Assembly: GCF_046297595.1 (NCBI RefSeq)
Contig: NZ_JBKBHT010000007.1
Span: 123,394-187,393 of the forward strand
DNA: 64,000 bases
DNA from: Ferrovibrio sp046297595
Lineage (GTDB): Bacteria > Pseudomonadota > Alphaproteobacteria > Ferrovibrionales > Ferrovibrionaceae
Direction: 5' to 3'
Part shown: piece by piece, positions 35,707 through 44,443 of the stretch
How positions within the stretch are numbered: the first letter of the stretch is position 1
How the letters are laid out: the number at the start of each line of letters is the position of its first letter
Translations under genes and position numbers: made by a program
The notes under the pieces: generated by a model
Databases searched by the model: none
What the model saw: the letters and a program-made list of their open reading frames with translations, nothing else
What the model was told of the DNA's origin: nothing

Positions 35707-36291
35707 CTATCGCTGCCCGTCCTCGCCCTTAATCTCGTGGACCTGCAGGCCGCCGACGCGGGCATGCACGCGTCCACCCGTGCTCATGGCCAGGATGAAC
35801 GCGATCTCGTTGTCGCGCGGCCCATCGGGCGCGCAGAATTCGATGGCATCGAAATGACTCCGCACATAGGCGGCGTTGATGTGATGCAGCGGGATGTCGA
35901 TGCGGCTGCCCACCCCGGCCAGCTTGGTGGTGGAGGGCACGATGGCCTTGGCATCGCCCAGCACCTCGCGCATGGAATAGCCACCCGGCACATGCCACAG
36001 CGCGCCGTGCTCCAGCTCGCCGCCGGCGCCGACGATGGCGCCTTTGCCGTAGGCTTCGATCTCTTTCGGATTGCCGCCCAGCGCCGCCACCAGCCGGCGG
36101 GTCAGCTCGACACCGACCGGCTTCAGCGCGTCCATCATCGGCGTGATGTCCTCGACATAACGGCCGGCATAGGGATTCTTCACCAGCGCACCGATCACGC
36201 CGCGGCGCGGTGGCTTGGCGGCCTTCGCACCGCCATCGTGGAAAATCTCGTCGGTAATGCAGACGATCCTGCGGACCTCGACCGATACCAT
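35707..36291 (-). CDS. AA_synth (DUF1185) family protein
   Basis: 194-residue protein of the AA_synth/DUF1185 family, known from structures with a chorismate-mutase-like trimeric fold and no proven reaction. Recognisable stretches are VKNPYAGRYVEDITPMM, GELEHGALWHVPGGYSMR and HINAAYVRSHFDAIEF. The ATG at 36291 follows TAGGGAA and lies 5 bases after the UPF0280 stop. Its link with importers, HyuA/HyuB and 6-hydroxynicotinate-reductase-like genes suggests a ring-handling step rather than amino acid biosynthesis. Confidence 0.85.
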   Translation of the reverse strand: MVSVEVRRIVCITDEIFHDGGAKAAKPPRRGVIGALVKNPYAGRYVEDITPMMDALKPVGVELTRRLVAALGGNPKEIEAYGKGAIVGAGGELEHGALWHVPGGYSMREVLGDAKAIVPSTTKLAGVGSRIDIPLHHINAAYVRSHFDAIEFCAPDGPRDNEIAFILAMSTGGRVHARVGGLQVHEIKGEDGQR

Positions 36292-36296
36292 ATTCC

Positions 36297-37184
36297 CTAC
36301 CCCATTGCCTTTCGTTCACTGGCCAGCAGCGTTTCGCCGCCGATGCTCCGATGCTCGCCCTGCAGCGAGAGGAATGCTGCGTGAATCAGGCCGGTGCGGC
36401 GCAAATCCTGCGCGCGGCACAGACCCGCCGACAAGGCTTCATCCACGGCAAAAAACGGCAGTGTACCTACGTTCACCGTCACCGGTATTTCACCCAGATC
36501 GGATTCATCGCGCAAAGTGTTGGCCGGCTGGCGTTCAATCGCTGGATGATCCACATCCACGGCGTTGGCGATAATGGTTGCCGCCGCGTCAGCCATCGCG
36601 GCATTCGAGGCCAGCACAGTGACGGCATCGGCAATACCACGCGAAAACGAACGGCCACGCCAACCGGAGGTGGCGATTCCGCGCGAGGGTTGATCAGCCG
36701 TCAGGGTCGCAACCGCGTCGAGATGCGGCAGGTCGGGATTGCAGACCACGGCGGCGCGCAGCGACTCAGCCGGCGCCAGGTGGAAGGCGATGTCGCCGCC
36801 ATTGTTCACATAGGCTTTGTCCAGCGTCGTATCGCACAGCATGGCCTGCAGGATTTCATCCGCCACCGAACCGGCCACGGCCGCCATCGGCGTGATGAAC
36901 ACATCACGATAGGGCCAGCAGGCCGTCGCCATGCGTCGGGCCACCGGGCCGCGCAGCAGCGGATGGGCATGCTTCAGCGGTTTGCGCAAGGCATGCAACT
37001 CGCGAACCAGCGCACTCAGGATATCCTGAAAGCACGCCACGGCCTGCTCATAGGCACGCTGGCGTTCCGCGGCCGGGCCGAAGGCCTCGACGATCAGGTC
37101 GATCGGACCGTGCTGCAGATGCAGCCTTGGCGCGGCCGGATCGCGGCCGCTGAGCCAGACGGCGCTGGGAGGCTGGCCGGTCAC
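36297..37184 (-). CDS. UPF0280 (ApbE-like fold) family protein
   Basis: 295-residue protein of the UPF0280 family, distantly related to the ApbE flavin transferase fold. Typical parts: HGPIDLIVEAFG, VTPMAAVAGSVADEI (here ITPMAAVAGSVADEILQAM), YVNNGGDIAFHL and GIATSGWRGRSFSRGIADAV. ApbE-type proteins attach FMN to target proteins, but UPF0280 members have no proven role. It overlaps the 6-hydroxynicotinate-reductase-like gene stop by 4 bases, so the two are made together; a flavin-loading or accessory role for that enzyme is possible. Confidence 0.85.
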   Translation of the reverse strand: MTGQPPSAVWLSGRDPAAPRLHLQHGPIDLIVEAFGPAAERQRAYEQAVACFQDILSALVRELHALRKPLKHAHPLLRGPVARRMATACWPYRDVFITPMAAVAGSVADEILQAMLCDTTLDKAYVNNGGDIAFHLAPAESLRAAVVCNPDLPHLDAVATLTADQPSRGIATSGWRGRSFSRGIADAVTVLASNAAMADAAATIIANAVDVDHPAIERQPANTLRDESDLGEIPVTVNVGTLPFFAVDEALSAGLCRAQDLRRTGLIHAAFLSLQGEHRSIGGETLLASERKAMG

Positions 37185-38674
37185 GGCTGCTCCTCTGCGG
37201 TCGGCTTCGTGATCGGCCAGGGATTGTCCGGTCGCCAGGCCAGCTTGCTCAGCCGCCCGGTCTGCAGCACGTCGTCAAGCTGCACCACATAATCCATATG
37301 GCCACCCAGCGCGGCGTAATCGTCGCGCCGCAGGGTGAACTCGATCGGCGCTACCAGCGCCGGCGTTGGTACATAGCCGAAGGAGTTATCCGGCATGCGC
37401 GCCACATCCACCATGTAGGTAATGCCGCCACCCGGCCAGACATAGACCGGTGCACCGCCCGAGGTGACACGGGTGAGACGATCCTTCACTGACAGCGTCA
37501 GGCGCACGGGGTTCTCCGTCACGCCGGCGCGCAGGCTGCCACCTGCACCTGCCATGAACAGCACGGTGCACAGCGAGGGTTCGCAATTCTCGGCGATGCG
37601 CTCGACCACCTTGGTGATCGGCGCCGGCATCTCGGCCGGCTGCGGCTTCAGGTTCTCGTCCAGCACATACCAGGCACTGTGCTCGCCGGTGGTGGAAACC
37701 ATCAGCAGCCGCATGCCCGGCCAGGCCGTCTTGGGGTCGATGCTCTCGATGATCTCGAGCGGATCGGAAACATTGGTGCCGCCCCAGCCCAGGCCCGGAT
37801 CGGCCACCTGGAAATAGCGGCCCGGCGTGGACTTGCGTCCGCGCACGCGGATGCCCGACAGCTTCATGTCGAGGAAACGGCCGGCCTGGTGTTCGGTCAG
37901 CACACCCGTGATGTGGTCGTCCACCACGATCACCTCGTCGGCATGGCCCAGCCACTGCTTGGCGAAGATGCCAATGGTGGCCGAGCCGCAGCCGACGCGC
38001 ATGCGTGCCTCGGGCTTGCCGTTCACCACGGGCGGCCTGTTGGCCTGGATCACCACCTCGGCGCCGCCGTCGATCTGAACGGTCACCGCCTGCTTGTTGC
38101 ACAGCGCCAGCAGAGCATCGCAGGTGACGGTGCCTTCCTTCTTGCTGCCGCCGGTCAGGTGATGCACGCCGCCGAGCGACAGCATCTGCGAACCGTATTC
38201 CGTGGTGGTGACATGGCCGATGGCCTCGCCATTCACCCGTACGGCAGCCTGTTCGGCCCCCAGGTAACGGTCGGTGTCGATCTTCACCTTCACGCCGCAA
38301 TAGCTGAAGATGCCCTCGGTCACCACGGTCACCATATCGACGCCATCATGCTGCGAGGCGACGATGAAGGGGGCCGGCTTGTAATCGGGATAGGTGGTGC
38401 CGGCACCGACGCCGGTGACAAAGGCAGCGGGCGGCGGTGCCGCAACCGAACCATTCCAGCCCTCGCTGCCCGACAGGAAAGGCGTGACGCTGCCGCCCTG
38501 GGCAATGGCACGTTCGGTGATGATCAGCGGATCGACGCGGGTGAGCACGCCTTCGACATTGGCGTAACGGTCGCAGGCGCCGGCCTTGCCCGGACGGATG
38601 CGGCACAGAACCGGACAGGCATCGCAGCGGACGACGTCGTCCTTCACGGCTTCGGCGGTGGCAACGGCGGTCAT
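37181..38674 (-). CDS. 6-hydroxynicotinate reductase-like iron-sulfur protein
   Basis: 497-residue protein resembling 6-hydroxynicotinate reductase, which in anaerobic nicotinate fermentation reduces 6-hydroxynicotinate to 1,4,5,6-tetrahydro-6-oxonicotinate using ferredoxin. The N-terminus has four cysteines, Cys17-x2-Cys20-x3-Cys24-x9-Cys34 (CDACPVLCRIRPGKAGAC), fit for an FeS cluster. Further features are EGIFSYCGVKVKIDTDRYLG, GCGSATIGIFAKQW and the C-terminal VWPGGGITYMVDVARMP. It is encoded between a molybdenum hydroxylase and UPF0280. That order (hydroxylate, then reduce the ring) matches the nicotinate logic, but the substrate may be another N-heterocycle. Confidence 0.75.
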   Translation of the reverse strand: MTAVATAEAVKDDVVRCDACPVLCRIRPGKAGACDRYANVEGVLTRVDPLIITERAIAQGGSVTPFLSGSEGWNGSVAAPPPAAFVTGVGAGTTYPDYKPAPFIVASQHDGVDMVTVVTEGIFSYCGVKVKIDTDRYLGAEQAAVRVNGEAIGHVTTTEYGSQMLSLGGVHHLTGGSKKEGTVTCDALLALCNKQAVTVQIDGGAEVVIQANRPPVVNGKPEARMRVGCGSATIGIFAKQWLGHADEVIVVDDHITGVLTEHQAGRFLDMKLSGIRVRGRKSTPGRYFQVADPGLGWGGTNVSDPLEIIESIDPKTAWPGMRLLMVSTTGEHSAWYVLDENLKPQPAEMPAPITKVVERIAENCEPSLCTVLFMAGAGGSLRAGVTENPVRLTLSVKDRLTRVTSGGAPVYVWPGGGITYMVDVARMPDNSFGYVPTPALVAPIEFTLRRDDYAALGGHMDYVVQLDDVLQTGRLSKLAWRPDNPWPITKPTAEEQP

Positions 38675-38690
38675 GGCTGCCCTCCTCGCT

Positions 38691-41417
38691 TCACTCTGCC
38701 GCCTGCGGCAGGTTTTTCAGCGCCGCATGCAGGCGATGCGGCAGCACCGGCACCTCGGTGACGCGCACGCCGGTGGCATGACGGATCGCGCCCAGGATCG
38801 CCGGCGCGGTGGCCACCAGGCCCGGCTCGCCGACGCCCTTGGCACCGAAGGGACCAAGCGGCTCGGCATCCTCGATCATCAGCACCTCGATCTCCGGCAC
38901 GTCGCCCACGGTGGGGATCAGATAATCGTGCAGGTTCTCGGTGCGGCCCGGCAGATATTCCTCCATCAGCGCGAGGCCCAGCCCCTGCGCGATGCCGCCA
39001 TGGATCTGGCCTTCCACCTGGGTGGGATTCACTGCCCTGCCCACATCATGGGCGGCGATGATCTTCTTCACTTTCACGGTGCCGAGTTCGGTATCCACCT
39101 CGACCAGCGCCATCTGCGCGGCAAAGCCATAGGTGGCGTAAGGCACGCCCTGGCCATTGGCATCCAGCATGGTAGTGGGAGGATCGAACCGCCCCTCGCC
39201 CATCAGCACGTCGCCATTCTCGTTCAGGCGCGGCAGGGCGGCGAGATCGATGCGGCGCACCGTGCCGCCATCCTCCACGCTCAGCACACCGGCCTCGAAT
39301 TTCAGCGTGGCATTGTCGCCGGCATTGGCCAGCCGCAGAACCTGACCACGCAGGTCGCGGGCCGCCAGTTCCACGGCCTTGCCCGAGACGAAGGTCTGCC
39401 GCGAGGCCGAGGTCTTGCCGGCATCCTCCGTGCGGTCGGTATCGCCCATCACATAGTCGATGCGGTCCATGGTGACGCCCAGCGCATCGGCCAGAATCTG
39501 CACGAAGATGGTGTTCGACCCCTGCCCGATATCGACCGCGCCGTTATAGAAGAACACGCGGCCATCGGCGCGCAAGGCGATGCGCATGGTGGAGGGATTT
39601 GAGATCGAGGTATTGCCAAGGCCATACCACATGCAGCCGATACCCACGCCGCGCCGCACGCCCTTGCGTCGCGCGTTGAAAGCTTCCGCCTCGGCCTTCA
39701 GGGCCTGCCATTGCGGGCGCAAAGCCTCGATGCAGGCGGCCAGGCCGGCGGAATGTTCCAGCTTGTGGCTGGTGGCGGTCAGGTCGCCGGCACGCAAGGC
39801 GTTGCGATGGCGGATTTCCAGCCGGTCGATCTTCAACCGCTCGGCCAGATCGTCCATCAGGGTTTCATGAGCGATGGCGGCCTGCGGCACGCCAAAGCCA
39901 CGGAAGGCCCCCGATGGCGGCGCATTGGTGAACAGCGCGCAGCTGCGGTTCTTCACATGCGGCACCAGATATGGGCCGCTGGCATGCACCGGCACGCGGT
40001 TGGCTACGGTCGGACCCCAGCTGGCATAGGCGCCGGTGTCGAAATCGGCATGGGTTTCCACGGCTACCAGCCTGCCGTCCTTCGCCGCGCCGAATTTCGC
40101 CTTGATGCGCGCCGGATGGCGCTTGGTGCTCGACGCCATGCTTTCCGGCCGCGTGTAGACACAGGCCACGGGGCGATTGAGGTTCCAGGCCGCCAGCGCG
40201 ATCAGCGGCTGCACGGAAACATCCAGCTTGCCGCCGAAACCGCCGCCGCAGGCCGTGGGTACGATACGCACGCGGTCCGGCGGCAGTTGCATCACGCTCG
40301 CCACCTCGTCGCGGTCCATGTAAGGCGCCTGGGTGGTGGCGTGAATCTCGATGCGGTCGCCGACGCGCACCGCCCAGCCAGCCTCCGGCTCGATATAGGC
40401 GTGCTCGACGAAGCTGGTCTGGAAGCGGCCTTCGACGATGGCGGCAGCCTGGGCAAAACCCTGCTCGACATCGCCCTTGGTCACGTTGCCGCGGATCAGC
40501 ACGTTGCCCGGCTTGTCGGCCTGCACCAGCTTGGCGCCTTCCGCTGCCGCCGCGATCACGCCGCTGACCGGCTCTTCCGGCACATACTGGATCGGCAGGT
40601 CGTCCGGCTTCACGGCTTCAACCGCCTCGCGCGGGCCAACCACGGCGACCACCGCCTCGCCGCGATACCGCACCTGCCCGTCGGCCAGCACCGGCTGGTC
40701 CTTGGCGTCAAAAATGGCAAAGCCGTTGCGCGGCACATCGGCGGCGGTGAACACGCGCTCAAGGCCGTATGTGCGGATCGCATCGGAGAAATCGCCCAGC
40801 GTAAAACTGGCGCGGGCATGCGGGCTGCGGATCACGCGCAGCCAAAGGGCATCGGCCGGAATGTAGTCGGCGCCGTATTTTTCGCTGCCATCCACCTTGG
40901 CCTGGCCATCGACCTTCACGCTGCGCGCGCCGACGGCATGGCCCAGTTCGGGCTGCGTCGGCAGGTCGGGCGTGCGCGAGGCATCCAGCACAGCCTCGAC
41001 GATCTTGCGATAACCGGTGCAGCGGCACAGTACCCCGCCGATGGCATCCATCACCTGGCTCTCGCTCGGGCGCGCCGTTTCGGCCAGCAGGTCAGTCGCC
41101 GCCATCAGCATGCCCGGCGTGCAGATGCCGCATTGCGCCGCGCCATGCTTGAGGAACGCGCGCTGCAGGCGCGACAGGCTGCCATGGGCCTTCAGGCCTT
41201 CAACCGTCACCACCGGCTGGCCGACCGCCTGCCCGACCGGAGTCAGGCAGGAACAGACCTGCTTGCCCGCCAGCATCACCGTGCAGGCGCCGCAATCGCC
41301 GGCATTGCAGCCGACCTTCGTGCCGGTCAGGCCGAGGTCGTCGCGCAGCACGTCGCTCAGGCGCTTCAGCGGCGAACCCTGGTAGGTATGCGGCTTTCCG
41401 TTGACGATCAGACGCAT
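38691..41417 (-). CDS. Molybdopterin hydroxylase, fused [2Fe-2S] and Mo-binding subunits
   Basis: 908-residue xanthine-oxidase-family protein. Residues 1-155 are the small subunit with two [2Fe-2S] sites: Cys37, Cys42, Cys45, Cys55 and Cys96, Cys99, Cys131, Cys133. Residues about 165-900 are the large subunit, with the Mo-cofactor regions ACGGGFGGKLDVSVQ, GAFRGFGVPQAAIAHE and the catalytic Glu in GVGEPGLVATAPAI. It hydroxylates an aromatic heterocycle or aldehyde with water as oxygen source. The partner FAD subunit is encoded 6 bases upstream. FeS-large fusions occur in nicotinate and related hydroxylases. The downstream 6-hydroxynicotinate-reductase-like gene supports an N-heterocycle substrate. 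Confidence 0.92.
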   Translation of the reverse strand: MRLIVNGKPHTYQGSPLKRLSDVLRDDLGLTGTKVGCNAGDCGACTVMLAGKQVCSCLTPVGQAVGQPVVTVEGLKAHGSLSRLQRAFLKHGAAQCGICTPGMLMAATDLLAETARPSESQVMDAIGGVLCRCTGYRKIVEAVLDASRTPDLPTQPELGHAVGARSVKVDGQAKVDGSEKYGADYIPADALWLRVIRSPHARASFTLGDFSDAIRTYGLERVFTAADVPRNGFAIFDAKDQPVLADGQVRYRGEAVVAVVGPREAVEAVKPDDLPIQYVPEEPVSGVIAAAAEGAKLVQADKPGNVLIRGNVTKGDVEQGFAQAAAIVEGRFQTSFVEHAYIEPEAGWAVRVGDRIEIHATTQAPYMDRDEVASVMQLPPDRVRIVPTACGGGFGGKLDVSVQPLIALAAWNLNRPVACVYTRPESMASSTKRHPARIKAKFGAAKDGRLVAVETHADFDTGAYASWGPTVANRVPVHASGPYLVPHVKNRSCALFTNAPPSGAFRGFGVPQAAIAHETLMDDLAERLKIDRLEIRHRNALRAGDLTATSHKLEHSAGLAACIEALRPQWQALKAEAEAFNARRKGVRRGVGIGCMWYGLGNTSISNPSTMRIALRADGRVFFYNGAVDIGQGSNTIFVQILADALGVTMDRIDYVMGDTDRTEDAGKTSASRQTFVSGKAVELAARDLRGQVLRLANAGDNATLKFEAGVLSVEDGGTVRRIDLAALPRLNENGDVLMGEGRFDPPTTMLDANGQGVPYATYGFAAQMALVEVDTELGTVKVKKIIAAHDVGRAVNPTQVEGQIHGGIAQGLGLALMEEYLPGRTENLHDYLIPTVGDVPEIEVLMIEDAEPLGPFGAKGVGEPGLVATAPAILGAIRHATGVRVTEVPVLPHRLHAALKNLPQAAE

Positions 41418-41423
41418 CGGACC

Positions 41424-42275
41424 TCAGTTCCCCTTCTGCTTGCCCAGCATGGTGAGCGCGCGGCGCACCAGCACTTCGGCGGCCTCGCGGCGATAACCGG
41501 CCGTGGCGCGGATGTCGTCGATTGGCGACAGCGCGTCGAAATGCGCCGGCTTCACGCGGTTGGCCAGGGCGGCATTCAGCCGGCGGCCGATCAGTTCGGA
41601 TTCCAGGAAGGACAGGCGCTGTGCCACCGCCGAGCAGGCACCCACCGCCACGCTGGCGCCGGACACCACGCCGCCTTCGGTTTCCAGCACCACGGCCACC
41701 ATGGCAATCGAAATCACCAGGTATTCGCGGGCACCCAGCTTGAGGAACACGCTGCGCGCGTCCTTCTTCGGCCGTGGGATCAGCACGGCGGAAACCAGCT
41801 CGCCGGACTTGAGCACGGTACGGCGATTGCCGGTGATGAAATCGTTTAACGGCACCTCGCGCCGGCCGTTGCGGCCGTGAATTTCCACCTTCGCCCGCAT
41901 CGCCAGCAGCGGCGGCACGCTGTCGGCCGCCGGCGAGGCGTTGCACAGATTGCCCGCCACGGTGCCGGAATTCTGGATCTGGGTGCCGCCGACCTGGCGC
42001 GCGGCCTGGCGCAGGGCATCAAAAAACGGCGGCAGGTCGGCATCGGCCACCGCGCTCCATGTGGTGGCGGCGCCGATGCGCCAGCCTTCGTCGGTTTCGC
42101 CGATGCCCTGCAGATACGGGATGGCGGTGATGTCCAGAACATCTTCATCCAGCGCCCGGCCGACGCGGGCAGGATAGAAATCGGTGCCACCGGCCAGGAT
42201 GACCGCATTGGCTTGAACGGCGCTCAAATGCTCGAGCGCTTCTTCCAGACTCGTCGGACGCACATACGACGCCAT
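41424..42275 (-). CDS. FAD-binding subunit of molybdenum hydroxylase
   Basis: 284-residue FAD subunit of a xanthine-dehydrogenase-type enzyme: VILAGGTDFYPARVG and TIQNSGTVAGNLCNASPAAD-like segments (here IQNSGTVAGNLCNASPAAD) bind FAD, followed by the C-terminal CO_deh_flav domain. The start at 42275 gives the normal N-terminus MASYVRPTSLEEAL; the frame is open 45 codons further up without support. It is the first gene of the catabolic operon, 175 bases after the MarR gene. Confidence 0.92.
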   Translation of the reverse strand: MASYVRPTSLEEALEHLSAVQANAVILAGGTDFYPARVGRALDEDVLDITAIPYLQGIGETDEGWRIGAATTWSAVADADLPPFFDALRQAARQVGGTQIQNSGTVAGNLCNASPAADSVPPLLAMRAKVEIHGRNGRREVPLNDFITGNRRTVLKSGELVSAVLIPRPKKDARSVFLKLGAREYLVISIAMVAVVLETEGGVVSGASVAVGACSAVAQRLSFLESELIGRRLNAALANRVKPAHFDALSPIDDIRATAGYRREAAEVLVRRALTMLGKQKGN

Positions 42276-42450
42276 TGGACTTGGGGCCTCCCCGCTGGCA
42301 TCCCGATGCGTTGCCCGCCCTGCACGGACAACATCATTCGTACGCATATGATGCTGCGATGCTGCCTCAAAAGAGTCAACGTCAAAATATAAGCATCGCC
42401 TGCACAGCAATGCGGCAGTGCAGCATGAAGCGGAAAGCGCGTGAAAAGTC

Positions 42451-42909
42451 TTATGTGATGCGCTTGAGCAGCGCGAGGAACTGCTGCTGCTCGGCCGGCG
42501 AGAGCGGATCGAGCGTCGCCTTGCTTACTTTCGGACCATTGGCCAGCAGGTTTTCGACCAACTCGCGCCCGCTCGATGTCAGGCTCAGGCAGCGGCGTCG
42601 CTTGTCGTTCTTGTCGGGGCGGTGCGAGATCAGCTTGCGGCCGGTGAGCCGGCGGATCACACCCTGTATGGTGGCCGGGTCCATCGCAGTCAGGCGACCG
42701 AGATGGTTCTGCGACAGTTCGCCCATCTCATACAGTTTGACCAGCGCGGCATATTGCGTCGGCGTCACCTGGGCATCGCCGATCATGGCGATGAACAGGG
42801 CGGTATGCCGCTGATGCGCCCGCCGGATCAGATGGCCGACCTGATCCTCCAGCACATAGCCGTCGGGCATGCTGGCAGGTGCGGTCTTGATCTCGGGCTT
42901 CATATTCAT
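42451..42909 (-). CDS. MarR family regulator, probably of the N-heterocycle operon
   Basis: 152-residue MarR-type regulator: dimer helices at both ends, recognition helix in LSQNHLGRLTAMDPATIQGVIRRL and wing RPDKNDKRRRCLSLTSSG. The ATG at 42909 has GAGGAAATG-spaced GAGGA about 9 bases ahead, better than the ATG at 42918. It lies on the same strand directly before the FAD subunit gene, with 175 bases between that must hold the operon promoter and operator. Such regulators usually repress until an aromatic ligand binds. Confidence 0.9.
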   Translation of the reverse strand: MNMKPEIKTAPASMPDGYVLEDQVGHLIRRAHQRHTALFIAMIGDAQVTPTQYAALVKLYEMGELSQNHLGRLTAMDPATIQGVIRRLTGRKLISHRPDKNDKRRRCLSLTSSGRELVENLLANGPKVSKATLDPLSPAEQQQFLALLKRIT

Positions 42910-43028
42910 GCGGGGCATTTCCTCGGCAGCCGGCCATGCTGCGTCCGGCCGATCCAGTCTAACCAGGCCAGTCTAACCGGGGCGGCAGGTCCGGGCCAAG
43001 CCATTCGGCGGGCGCGTGCCGACTTGCC

Positions 43029-43589
43029 CTACAGGACCTTGGTCGCAGCCTCCAAGCCGCGCGTCAGCAGGTTGAGGCCGCGCGAAGTCGCCTCGATCAC
43101 GGTGCAAGAACAATAATCGGGCTGCGAGACCACCATGCGGTCGTCGTTCAGCGCCGCGCTAAGCGCCGCGTTGATCACCATGAAATGGGTGAATACGATG
43201 GTGTCGCTGCGACAGGATCGCAACATACCGATCAGGCCTTCGCGCCAGGCGCGGATGATCGGTGGCTGGGCCGGATAACGCTGGCCGGCAAGTTGCTGCA
43301 GCCACGGGCCGCGTGCCTTGATGCCCTGCTGGGCGATCTCGGGCGGAGTCGGGATTTCGCTGAAGGCGGCGCTTACTTCGGGAATCACGCCCCAGCGGTT
43401 GGCCAGCGGCAAGGCGGTTTCGCGGGCGCGCTCCATCGGCGAGGTATAGATCGGGATCGGCCCCAGGCTCTCGAGCTGCAGGGCGAGATCGACTGCCGCT
43501 TCCTTGCCCTCTTCCGAGAGGCTGGGGTCGGGATCTTCGTCGAACCGCGCGGCCGCCTTGGCGTGACGCACCAGATAGAGCCGTGCCAT
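43029..43589 (-). CDS. Histidine phosphatase (SixA-like)
   Basis: 186-residue histidine-phosphatase-superfamily protein. The catalytic RHA variant is in LYLVRHAKAAARFDEDPD (His8), followed by LSEEGKEAAVDLA, YTSPMERARETALPL and the second histidine in IVFTHFMVINAAL. SixA-like enzymes dephosphorylate histidine-containing phosphotransfer proteins; other members act on small phosphates. It lies 9 bases after the MBL hydrolase gene on the same strand. Substrate not shown by sequence. Confidence 0.85.
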   Translation of the reverse strand: MARLYLVRHAKAAARFDEDPDPSLSEEGKEAAVDLALQLESLGPIPIYTSPMERARETALPLANRWGVIPEVSAAFSEIPTPPEIAQQGIKARGPWLQQLAGQRYPAQPPIIRAWREGLIGMLRSCRSDTIVFTHFMVINAALSAALNDDRMVVSQPDYCSCTVIEATSRGLNLLTRGLEAATKVL

Positions 43590-43598
43590 GTTTCCCCC

Positions 43599-44423
43599 TT
43601 ACAGCAGATTGACGCGCATATTCTCGCGCGCCACCAGTGCCCCGGACCAGAGTTGTCTCGCCTCGGCTTCCAGAGCCTCCATGAACAGGTCCTCATGATC
43701 GGGATCATGATGGAAAATCGCAAGGGTCTTGGCATTGGCCGCGCGACAAAGCCGCACCCCCTCCTGCCAGGTCGAGTGCCCCCAGCCGACATGTTTCTCG
43801 AATTCCTTGTCGGTATAGGTGCTGTCGTAGATCACCAGGTCGGCCCCCTCGATCAGGCCCAGGATGTTCTGGTCGGGCTTGCCCGGCACATGCTCGGTAT
43901 CGGTGACGTAGCAGACCGACTTGCCGCCATATTCGAACCGGTAGCCGGTTGCGCCGTCCGGATGGTTCAGCGGCGCGGTGCGGACCCTGATGTTGCCGCC
44001 CAGGCTGAAACTGTCGCCGGCCCGGAAATCGACATTGTCGATGCTGGCGCCCATTTTCTCCAGCGGCACGGGGAAGAAAGGCTGCTGCATTTGCGAGGCC
44101 AGCACCCGGCCGATGCCGCCCTTGTCGATCAGGTGGCCGGCATGGATGGTGAAATGCCGGTCTGCCTTGAAGGCTGGCGAGAAGAACGGAAAGCCGTTGA
44201 TATGGTCCCAGTGCGTATGGGAGAGGAACAGGTCTCCGCGCGTGACATTGCGACGCAGCAGCCAGTGGCCCAGGTTTCGGATGCCGGTGCCGGCATCGAG
44301 GATGACGACGCGGTTGCCGATCTTCAGCTCGATGCAGGAGGTGTTGCCGCCGAAACCGATATGGCGCGGGGACGGCGTTGCGATGCTGCCGCGAACGCCC
44401 CAGAACTTCACCTTGAAGCCCAT
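43599..44423 (-). CDS. MBL-fold metallo-hydrolase
   Basis: 274-residue metallo-beta-lactamase-fold hydrolase with the metal motif LSHTHWDHINGFPFF, an N-terminal FWGVRGSIATP that marks the group of RNase-Z-like/phosphodiesterase-like MBL proteins, VCYVTDTEH and the late Asp/His ligands in IYDSTYTD and FHHDPDHED. It probably binds two zinc or iron ions. Substrate unknown. It lies between the M20 peptidase and SixA genes in a short minus-strand run. Confidence 0.88.
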   Translation of the reverse strand: MGFKVKFWGVRGSIATPSPRHIGFGGNTSCIELKIGNRVVILDAGTGIRNLGHWLLRRNVTRGDLFLSHTHWDHINGFPFFSPAFKADRHFTIHAGHLIDKGGIGRVLASQMQQPFFPVPLEKMGASIDNVDFRAGDSFSLGGNIRVRTAPLNHPDGATGYRFEYGGKSVCYVTDTEHVPGKPDQNILGLIEGADLVIYDSTYTDKEFEKHVGWGHSTWQEGVRLCRAANAKTLAIFHHDPDHEDLFMEALEAEARQLWSGALVARENMRVNLL

Positions 44424-44443
44424 CGTCCCCGTCCCTATCCGGT

